Origin: Agrypnia vestita
Lineage: Eukaryota > Arthropoda > Insecta > Trichoptera > Phryganeidae
Assembly: GCA_016648135.1 (NCBI GenBank)
Contig: JADDOH010008087.1
Location: 1-64,000 of the forward strand
Direction of reading: 5' to 3'
Length of the DNA stretch: 64,000 nt
Shown: positions 44,203 to 56,200 of the stretch, one piece after another
Layout of the letters: every line of letters begins with the position of its first letter
Position numbering within the stretch: the stretch's first letter is position 1
Translations under genes and position numbers: made by a program
The notes under the pieces: model-generated
What the model was told of the DNA's origin: nothing
Seen by the model: the letters and a program-made list of their open reading frames with translations, nothing else
The model's database searches: none

Positions 44203-47200
44203 ATTTTACGAGAGATATCCCATGAAGTCAAAGTAAATCATGGCTAGATTGACGAGACAGATTTGCCGCTCTGCGTGGGATGGGCGGTATCCGGAGCTGG
44301 GATGCGCCAGGAGATGGAAGTCCAGCCCGGCTCCTCAGGCCAGCTTCATGCTGGACGGCGACCACGCGGAGCCGACCAGCGTGGAAAGTACCGAGTGGAG
44401 TCGCGCCGCCCCTTATGACAAGGTGCCCGGACCTACGCCGATGCCCGTAATAGGAAATAACTGGAGGTTTTTACCCGTTATAGGTAAGAATATTTTGATT
44501 TTTATATTTTTATTATTTATATTTTTAGATATGCTCAAAACTAGCATGCCCTAACAACTGTACACACTTGCTCATTATTAGCATGCTTATTTTAAGCATG
44601 CTCAAAGCCAACAATCAAACACGCATGCTTATTAGTGGCATGCTCTTGTCATAGAATAGAGAGGAACTCTAGTTCAAAATTGAAACTTTGCAAACTGTAA
44701 TAGAAAATTCAAGTGAACTAATAAATCAAAATATTTTTGATTTTAATTTATATAATTTTTATTGTAAGATTTGAATCATTCATGTCTTTTAATAAAGTTT
44801 CATAAACATTTTTTCTTGCTATATTATTTTTACATAGCGGTGACTAGGGAATGCAATCCCGCGAGATCTGGATGCATTTTACGAGATCAATCCCAAACCG
44901 AAAAATCGGACGAGATTATCGGGATTGATCAGCATTTTTTATGTTTCGTATGTTTAATTGTGTATGTCTATAGAGGTTTTAGTAAGTACTTAAAACTTAT
45001 GTTTAAGTCACATTCAAATAATGGAAATAACTTTGAATAATATTTGCTGTATTTTATCAACCTAACATAGTAATAAAAACCACTACTAGTTAGTTGTTTT
45101 TACTCTACTACATTGACTGATTGATGTTTGGAAAAATGCCTACAAAAACTTTAATGCATTGATAAATAATGAGCATTTTATTAAAACTGCTGATATAAAA
45201 ATGCGAGGCATTGTCGTTAATTGCTATTCAGCTCTATAAACAAAAAAAACACCAAAGGGATCCCGCGGGATTGGAAATTCTAATCTCCAAGGATCCCGAA
45301 AGGACAATCCCGACTCAGGATTGCATTCGCTAATCAAGAACTTATTTTATTTAGATGAATTATAGAAGTCTCACAGAGACAAGCCAGCTCATGCAGGGCT
45401 TACAACCTGTAGGAGCTGGCGTAAGTAATGATGTTAAGAAAATTGCCTAATACTCTTCTTTAAAATGTATGGAGGTATCATATACTGTTTCATAGCACTA
45501 CAGATGTCTAGCATAGTCCAGTAAAATATACCCGAAGATTCCCAGAATTGGAACATATGTATTGTAACCACGCTAAAAAGAATCACTCACTCGTGTCAAG
45601 TGAGAGTTGTCTGAAATGATCGCAACACTATCGAAGATTCCAGAACGGTCTAGCGTAATCTACGGCTTTCGGGAAGCATCGAGAATCATCTACAAAAGCC
45701 TGGAAGCCACGAGAAAGTTCTCCTAAATACTGGAAACGTCTGGAGGGTTCGGTATCGGCGTTAGCCGGATATAAATAAGGCGCGCCCGGGAGTAGAGTGT
45801 GTTGTTGTTTTTAGCACGCTTGGCAGCGATAATAGAAGCGAAGGCAGCCGCGAGCTGCGGGCCAGGGTGTGAATATATTTACATTTAATAATTCGTAATG
45901 TTGCATTGCATAGTTGAGATTATGAAATGTTGTAACAGGGATATATCGAGGGATCGGTATTTACCGTAAAAAAAATCACCAAATTGGTGGTACCACCTAG
46001 TTAAAACTTTGCAAAGCTCATTTTGGAATACAGATGGAAACAAATCATCCACGTAATATTGGTAACAATATTCTTAGATCTTTTAGCTGTCTTGATAAAC
46101 TAGAGACTAGAAGAATAGTGACGGACTTTCTCTTTTTACACAAATTAATAAATTATCGACTGTCTTCAACTACTAGAACGCATCTACTTGCGAGTTCCGT
46201 CTCGCATAACTAGAAGTCATGCAATTTTTGCCGTGGAAACTGCAGCTACTAACTATTTCTTTAATTCCCCACAGCAAAGGCTTCCTAGACTAGCAAACAG
46301 ATACGAGCAACTAGACGTCTTTGCAAATAATTTTATATTAATCAAACATATATTAAAAGGTGTGTTGAAAGATTACTAGTATTTGTCGAATTGGACTTAA
46401 ATAATTGATTTATGACTTTCAAAGCTTGTGCTATATCTTCTCTCTCTACATTATTACTTTTTTTTGTTTTTAAATTTCTATATTATTATGTTTTTCTTAT
46501 GCTTCTTGCTTTTTACTTTATATTATATTTATCTTTATATGTTTGTATCTGTGTTCTAAGTATTTTCTTCTCACTTTGTCATTACTGTGTTACATGTTAT
46601 TATGATTTTTCTTCTTCTCTAAACTATATATATACCTATTCTGTTAATGTGCATTATGCCTATCTATTGTAAAAGCCCTATAGGGCGTTAATTAATAAAT
46701 AATTAAGAAATAAAAATGTAATTATCCACAATTGGCCGCAGTTCTCTGATTACCACTGCTCTCATTGAGAGTAAGCGCTTGTTCAGACATAGCGGGAACC
46801 GTTCAGTTTCAGAATCGCGTTTCAAAACACGCGATTTGTGTCATCTGTTCACACAGCCGCGGTTAATAAGCGATTTGTGCGCGCGAAAATAAACGTCAGT
46901 TTGACAGTTCTGGTGCCGTTATCCATCTTTGAATATCAGAGATATATTCGCTCATTACTTTGTTAACGACGGTCGTGTTCCATGGCAAGACACATAAATA
47001 TCATTCTGTCAGTTCATTTTTGGTGAATAAATACCTACTTCTCTAAAATACTCTTTTTTTCCACCATTTCCAAATATCTCCACCAACTCCTGCCAAGCTT
47101 GGTTCTTGGCATATTTGAGTAATCCTCACACTGAAGATCCCATATTACAGGTCTTTTCTCCACTTCATCAATAAAAAATTCAGTGTCAAAGCGATCCATA

Positions 47201-50200
47201 ACCATAGAAAAGAGAATATAATCCACGCGTGCTCCTGTTGTGACATGGAACCGTGCGGTGCCCGCAACGCGACTGAACGCTCTCGTAAGGCCCCATAGTA
47301 ATAGGATCGTGCGGGTCTATTTTCTAGCGGTTGGGTTGCGGGCACCGCAGCGGTTGACTAACCGCACGGTTGTGTCTGAACGATCACATACAAACCTAGG
47401 TAAATGAGACCCGCGCGGATCTCATGCGATTTTGAAACGGCACGGTTCCCGCTGTGTCTGAACAAGCGCTAAGACGAAGATGAAGAAGTTCTCTATAGCT
47501 TGGCTGGACCAGCATCCCAGACTTCCGGATGTTTCCAAATCCGAGATCATTAAGCGCTCTTACGAAATTAATCAACGCGGGAACTTTCATTTTGCCAACA
47601 TTTCTCATTGGCCTTGAGGATGGCTGTAAAATCTTGACCATAAATAAAATTTCGTTGGACCGGAATGCGTATTTGTGTGGCACCCACGAGGCGGGTCTGT
47701 ATGGAAACCTGTTTAATGAGCGAATGCTTTTGACAATTTATTACCCCGACTTATATCAAAGGTAGGTTATTATCAGGGCCGCCTGTAGACAAAAATGCGC
47801 CCCTGAGCTATTTATGTTTAATAAAGTTATTATTACTTTGTAATGCCTATAAAATCATTACCTATCAAATAATGTGAACTAACTACAAAAGAACATAGTT
47901 AAGCGTAATCCCATTTAACTTTGCAAAATTTGTTTGTGTGTTTGTTTGTAAATTTTTATTTAGTTGTAAAAAGAACTCATTTTTACATCCAGTAATTACA
48001 ACATATATTTTATATATTTTTTTATATAGTATATTTTAATACGTATTTATATTAGAGGGGATGGTGCCAGGCGTGTGTAATGAGAACATGACTTTTACTT
48101 AACCGTATATTTTAGAAAAAAAAATAGAAATAAAATATTGTCACGTGTTGTAGCTGCGGGAGGAATGAATACACCGGAAATTAATTAGTAATTTATTAAT
48201 TACTAATTAATCAACTTTTCAATGTGCAAATTCACTTAAATTAACACTTAACATTATTAAACTTAGCAATATTCTTTAAATTCTACTATGTCGCAATATA
48301 TTACTTGTAAATAAACACTTTATTATCGCAATATATTACTCGTATATAAACACTTTGTTATCGCAGACCTCGGTCTAGAACTAAAAAACTAAAAAACGAC
48401 AATGAAATGCATTGTAAAACAAAAATAAATATAAGTATACAACTATGTACCTACTCAATTTGTATGTCTTAATAAATAAATTTATCTTACATATTACAGA
48501 GATACGTCTCATTTCGTTGACACATATTCGGATCCCCCTATACCAGAGTACGGTAATTAATAGATACGCCATGAAGAAACTGTATCCATCCGTGTCACAG
48601 CAAATATAAGCATAAATAATCTGTAAAATACCTTTTCACTTGTTTGATCGTCAGAGAGGCGGGTTACCAACCGCGTGACATCCATTTTCTTATTTGGCTG
48701 GCATACCGACCGTTCTACCCACATTTGTGCGCATGTTTAGAGAGTTCATTGTAGGCACATCTGTAGATTCGGAGATATAAGGCACATTGGTTCCAAGGTA
48801 GCGAAGGGAAAAACTACATTTCAAAATGAAGACTACAACACACACACGTTCACCAGTTTGAAGACTACAAAGTGTACACTACAATTGTAGTACAAACTAC
48901 TTGAAGTGAAGTAATTGTAGTACTACGAAATGAAGGGAATGAAATGAAGTAATTGTAGTACTAGTGCAGTGGATATTTATTTCCCAAATAAATATTTGGC
49001 GAGCTAATAAAAAAAAAAAAGGTTAACGAGAAAAATATTTAAGATAAATAAATTTTCAAACCATGGGGGGGGGGGGTTGTTACAGTTTCCAGAGATTTCT
49101 TCGTTAACCTAACCTAACTTCCCAAAAATTTCACGTACAAAATGCACTATTTAAAGTATGTTTCTCATACTTTCGATAACTTTGAAGTGTATGTACTTTG
49201 TAGTGTTCGCTTTGAAATGAAGTGTACTATTTGAAGTTTATACTTTCAATAATTTTGGTGTTTGTAGTTTGTAGTGTGCACTACACTTTAAAACGTGCGA
49301 AGTGTGCACTTCAATGTAATGTAGTACTACATTGTAGTAGTGAGTACAGAGCGGACCCATCACTATTCCAAGGTCGCTCTGTGGGACAAACTGGCTTTGT
49401 CAACTTCGTTTGGGCGAAATAAAGTCAACAACAGATTTCTTTTTTTTATCTCAAACAAACTGGTTTAGGTGGGGCCTGTGTCATTGGTCTGTGGCGTAAT
49501 GTAGGTTCTACCGTCATCAACACTGTCACAAAAATTTTGCGAAAAAAAATTGGCGATTTGAATGTGATATGTGAGGATATGATGGTTCCCAATACTGACC
49601 ACGAATTCGTGCTATGCATTGTAAATGTAGTTAAATTGGTATTTTTATTTTATTTTATTTTATTTTGGAGTGCGAAAAGGTTATTTGATGTTAGTAGAAA
49701 AATATGTGAAAAACAAAAAGGTTAAGCCGATGACGCGAATTCACTAGATTAAACAGGGACTAGTGAAAGTGGTAGATATTTAAAACTAAATATATTAATC
49801 AATTAGAAAGACATACAGAAAAATCAAATCCACGAAAAAATATTTAGCTTCTACCGGGATTCGAACCAAGGATCTCCTCCTATCCGGGATAGGCGCGTTA
49901 TCCAATTACGCTATAGCGGCCTTGTACATTTCCTTGAATATATCGACCTTATCTGTAAGTCTCATTTGTTAATTGATAAACATATATTATCTATATTTAG
50001 AGAAATCCACTTTTTCTGGTACGGTAGGCACAAATTACTTTGTGCCAGAATTAACCGTTTTAATTCATTTTTTATTTTTGGATACATTTGATACAACACA
50101 CGTATATTATATTCAATAACACATTCTTATTATGATGTTGCAATTTTTTCAGAACAAAGTTCTGTGAAATTTAAAACCAAATTTATTAATCAATTAGAAA

Positions 50201-53200
50201 GACATACAAAGAAATCAAATCCACGAAAAAATATTTGGCTGCTACCGGGATTCGAACCACGGATCTCCTCCTATCCGGCGCAGTATTATACATGATAATA
50301 TCATAAGAAATCATATGTACAACAATAATATAAGGGTAAACAAATTCCAGAAGGAATAGAGGAGGAAGGGGAGATAAGATGGAATGGAGATAAGATCTGT
50401 GTGATAGTAATTAAAATCTTTAAAGATATATTATGGTCTACGTGGTAACGTTTGTTTTGATTGCATCGTCATCACAGCAACATTAATTTTCTTAACAGTA
50501 ACCTGAACTAATAGAACATATTAAATAAATTACAAATTTACAAATTTTTATACGATCACACTATATTGATACATACATTGATTGAGCAGGTCGAAGACAC
50601 TTGTAATTAGCATAGTGGGCTGAGTTTTAAATAATAATGTGTTGTTTTATGTATTCTGTACCTATTGTGCTGTAAGTGTCTCATAAATAAATTTAAAAAT
50701 TAAATAAAATACGAGCAAGCCTTATAGTAGTTGCGTATGATGTGTAACATTTGACATCTCATAATTAAAAATATCAATTGAGCAGTAACAGAAATTAACA
50801 TCAAAATTTCAAAAAGTTAAAATACCAATATATTTATTAATTAGTAAATAAAAGTAAAGAAAATGTATGTGCATTAATTTATTATTGAATTTTGCCGCAC
50901 GAGGTAGGTATCGTATATCTATCTACATAAGCATTTTGTTTAAAAATGTGTTTGATAAATTATATGTTTTTATTTATTTTCATAGATGGCGGTAGTGTGC
51001 CGCTGTACATATTGTATGAAAACTTTGAATACATAATTAAAAATAATCACATAAATTACATAAAATTTGAGAAAGTAAATCATTAAGGGTAGTTATTTTT
51101 TACATGAATGTAAAAAAAAAATTATGAATTTATTGGGTAGTTTCGAAAATATATCAAAGTTACAACATCCACACGCTTGACACCAGCCCCGTAGCATATA
51201 TACACAATCAGAAGCGTTGGCTGTTGGAAATGTGCGTCTTCGCTGTGACGGCACTTGCTGGACATCAATTTGTTTATAAACGATGATTTTTTCTATCGCA
51301 CACGCTCCGCGTGCGCTCTTTGGTTAAATGAAATTGCGCGCGCTTCCCTGGCGTCTTATTTCCTGTAACGCATTTCCGTCCATTTTCACGAAATCGCTGC
51401 CACAGACTGCAGGAAAGCGAGAGGAAAGATGTTGCACATCAAAAACTGCAGCGATTGCAGTCTTGAATAAATTAAGTTCTTTGAAGTGCAAGCTCTGTAG
51501 AAAAATATGTAATGTTTGGAGTTGTTGATGTTGGAATGTGGATGTGAGCACCGAGTATCTGGCACTAAGAATTCTTAGCGAATTTATTGTAGTGTTTATA
51601 TTGCCAGGTAATGCACTAACCGATGCATTTTAACCGATGCGAATAGTACCTATATGAATATTATTTTTCTATGAGGAAATGGCGCGGTGCTAAGTTATGT
51701 TAAGTTAATATTTATTTTCAGGTTTAATTACTCGTATAACCGGTAATAGAATGCGTTGAGTTTGAATGAAAATTCAATGACACTTATTCAATAACGAATG
51801 TAATAAATTGGACGAAATGCAATTTATAATTGACTAACGATACGTTTTTACGTTTACGTTTACGTTTACAAGTAACGAATAATATTTACGAGCCGAGACA
51901 TATTGCGGCAATATTGGATGCTTGGTGCCAGTAATAAAATAAATAAATAAATAAATATAACTTTATTCCAGAATGTGGGGAGGTTCGTGCAATCCCACAC
52001 ATTCCATATAAAAGGAGGTACATAAATTAAATTATTATATAAAATAAAAGAGAAAAAAGAAAAATCATATAAAAGAGAAGAGAAAACAAGTATAGGTATT
52101 AACATGAAGAAAAGTCATAGAAATATATCGTATAATAGCGGCTTTAGCGAGTGATGGCAAGTCAATTATGAGGGGCCAGTATCTTTTTCCAGTGTGCATC
52201 GATGCTGGATGTTGGAGTAAGGTGGGCTTCCAGGATAAGGATATTTCCGGAGCTGTATATCCTTTCCCTCATTTCCCTCAAAGAACCGTCATAATATTCA
52301 TCAATACACATTTTTTTTTTATATACAACATTTATTCAATTTAATATTGTTTGGATACTTTTTATATTTTTCAAAATACAGATTGTGTCTTCGTTGGAGT
52401 CTAAACTAGGAGGCGTTACTTAATTGGGACGAAGTACTTGGCCATCGGCAGTACTCATGGTATTGCTTGAACAACGTAATTGGCGTGCGGCGACTTTGGA
52501 ACTAAAACCCGCCCCGCCCGCACCCGGCGGTAGCCCCTCGCCCTGTCATTCAGTAAAAATAATGAACCGATATTACCGTCTGACAGTTTGACAGATAGAA
52601 CGGCCACTGCCCGACCAAATTTCTGTTAAAGGCTCCGACACCGGTCACCGGACATTCTGTACATCATGTATTGTGTAATAAATTTACACCCTGGTAACTT
52701 TTGTTACGCGACAGGGACGCCCTCCCTCGCACGCCAATTTATAGTGGTCGCATTCTAGCATGGGTTACCGTTAATGTTACATACTTCTGTTTGTACTCTG
52801 TACTGTTTGTACTCGAACATTTAAAACAGGCAATCACCCGCAGTGGATTTCTCGTACGCTCTGATAGTTCCTGCCTCGACGCTTGCATTCGATGCATAAC
52901 GAACTGCACATGTACAAATGCACTGAATTTTTGATCGATACAGCCAACTGTTGGATCGCCGTCACGCTGTGTCGCTTCTGTAACTTTGCGTGCTTCAGTT
53001 TTTTATGCTATCAAACTCACGCTTTGATGAACCACATTTAGCGATCAATTTATTGACTTTGTGTGAAATAAAAATCATAGTTTCTTACACTTACGCAGTG
53101 AAAGTCCTTGACCTCAGAATATAAAATACTATTATAATAAAAACTTTTTTTTTATTAATAGCAAAATATATTTTCGATAACATTATTATTATTAATAAAA

Positions 53201-56200
53201 AGAAAACACGTATTTAAAACCATTATTTATTGATAAAAGTTTTAACAGTAAATAAAATATTATAAACTACCAAATCTTTTTTTATGACAAACATTTGCAA
53301 ATATTTAAAATTATTTTTTTTGCAATTATTTTAAGTTTGTTTTCCCATTTATTCCTTATTTCTTATTACACCCTTTCTTTTACCTTGTAGCTTCTGCTTG
53401 CTTGTCTGTCGAAAAAACTTTGGATCGATTTTTAACCCTTTTTCCGTGATTCAATCGAGCTGAAACATTGCAGGATGACTCGTGGCGACGATAAAAATGA
53501 TCTAACAAATTTTCGTTAAAAAAATTATAATTATAGTATGATTTTGGATTTTTCGAAATTTTTTATTATTCCCATTCGTAGCGTCGCCCGACTCGAGACC
53601 AATGCGTGGGGTAAGCTCCAAACCTGTTTCAAATAGTAAATGAGAAAGTGAGTATAATAAAAACTTTGTTTTTATGGGTTAGTTTTTCAATAAAAATAAT
53701 TTTATTCCATTTCTTTTCAAATATTATTTACTGTCATATCTTGTAAGCATTGCATGAATTGTCGTTCCTGATTAGCATTCAGATTATTAATTTTTAAATT
53801 TATTAACTATAATATCATCATAATTATTTTAATCTGACAATATTAATTAAACTTTTTTCAAGTAAAGATATAAACGAACACAGTGGGAAAATGTCGAATG
53901 CAACGGAATTAAAAATGTTATCTGGTTTCTGGGATATTTTGCCGTGTATCTGACCTCTCTGGCCGACGTTTCGGATCCCATTTTAGAGTCCATCATCATC
54001 AGCCCTGATGGATCCTGCAACAGATCCGAAACGTCGGTCAGTGAGGTCAGGTATACCGTCACGATCGTAGAACAATGAGAGATGTGCTAAAAATTCCATA
54101 TTGACTTTTTCGAATCGTTAAAAAGTGAAAAAAAGAAGCCATCTAATGGTATATAAAAAGTGTATTTTTTCTCATTAATTTAACCGTCGTTATACGAAGT
54201 CGGTATAACGACGGTTCTGATTTGCGATCGTAGAACAATACAGCATGTGTAAAAACGTCGTTGTACTGCGCTGGCTATATTTGAGGTTTGAAAAGTATCA
54301 ACTTTAAATAACTAACCCAAGTTTCAAAGGAAAATCTTTTGTAGTTATCGAACTGCGACATAAAGTGTCTTTATGTAAATAAAACTTCAAACTGCTCTCC
54401 TGCAAACTTGAGAAAAATCACATGCGTCGTTATTCAACGATTACGGCAAAATATCCCAGAAAACTACATACAGAATTGACGGAATTGTTGCAGAGATATT
54501 GCCTTCTCTTTCAGGTATACGTATACAGGCCAATACTCCTTGCCTAGATGTGGGACGTCTCGTATCCGATGTCGTCTCTTTTACACATTTTCCGATGCTG
54601 ACTCTCCGTCTTTCACTCGAATTTTTCAAAATTCGCATTTGAAAAATTCACCTTTCTTTCAAAAATATGTAGTACCATTAAAAAATATGAAGCAATGATA
54701 TAAACGTGACTGGCAAAAATTCTTCAAATGTAGCAATATCGAGTACAAAAAATGTGTTTAGTGCCGATGCTGAGTATTTACTTAATACACAGTTTAATTT
54801 TTGAGAGTACTTAAAGACATCATTTAAGTTCGTTTATATTTTTTCACTAGGAGCAATATTTATTTGCGCAATATACCAGTGACCCCGTAAAAAGTAAACA
54901 CTTCTGCTGTAGTGGGCGGGTACCGACAATACTGGGAGCTTTATACGTTTAAATACATAATTTTTTTTGTTTACTCTGTTACTTTACCGGACACGCATTT
55001 TGAACAGGTAATGCGTATTTATGTTAAGTGCTTACGGATATATTCAAGTTCATCGTTTCATACATCATCTAACGCCGATAGAAAAGAATTTTGGGAAACT
55101 GTTCCCACGCTTTGTATATCATCATGTACGCTGTTTTTAATAGAGTTTGTAAGCTTTCTACAATTAAATAGAGTGTGGTAAGTCAGGATGTACGAGTATG
55201 ATATTCTATTCTTTTTACGTACCCCGAAACGATGTCATGTTGAAAATCAAAATAGAAGATATTTCATAACAATAATCCACACAGAAGTCTAGAAACACAA
55301 AGCACATCTTTTGTGTAGATACTATCTATTAAGAAGATGCATTTAAGAAAAATATTAAAAAATACCCTCACAGTTAATTTATTTTTCATCTTTTGGCTAT
55401 GGATCATTCTTTTGATATTAATAAGGGTTTACAAATTTTACCTACAAATTATACAGAATCACAGTTTGATAAATTATAAATTTTGGAAATAAGAAAAAGT
55501 GTTAGATAATAGTAAATTGAATATTATAAATTATCAGGTCTTTTTTACAAATAGCTATTTTTTAAATTTATTTTCATGTTAAGTAGGTACTTTATTACTA
55601 TTTATTTTCCATATATAACTTTTTAAATATTTTGACTGTCTATACTTCCATTTTTTAATTTAATTTTGTTAGTATATAATTTTATCCTGACGAAGGGGCC
55701 ATATGCCCTGAAACATGTTGATATTTTAAATATAAAAAGTGGTGAAAACCAAGTTTATTTTATTAAATATTAATTATATTAAATTAATTTTTATTTTATA
55801 TAATGTAATCTATTTACTTATTTTTAAATTATGTATATATTTTATTATATAATTCTGTAGAATATTTCTTTAATTATAGACAGTTTTAATATTAATATTA
55901 TTTTTACTGCATACTGTTGTATGACTTTGCATAATTTAATTTATGTAATTTTCCTTTATTTTCTTTTTACTATATTTATTTTTAAATAATTATTGCGCAA
56001 TGTTATATGTTTTATGCTTATTATAACTTTATTTTTAGTGTTGTCTCACATTATTTCATTATGTTTATTGCATATTAGTGTTTTTTTTTATATGTAGGTA
56101 CGTAGTATGCATGATACTATTATATAAAAACATACTATTAAATACATTTTAAATATAATGATACTCCTCTCCTACTCACGAGTAATATTACTCATGTATC

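Noticed and set aside
45563..45937. An hsp70-type gene
   Set aside because: The promoter elements are present, but no chaperone or other ORF follows within several kb.
47396..47683. A host protein fragment (VPALINFVRALNDLGF)
   Set aside because: I could not match it to any family, and the frame runs into the Harbinger end; left unassigned.
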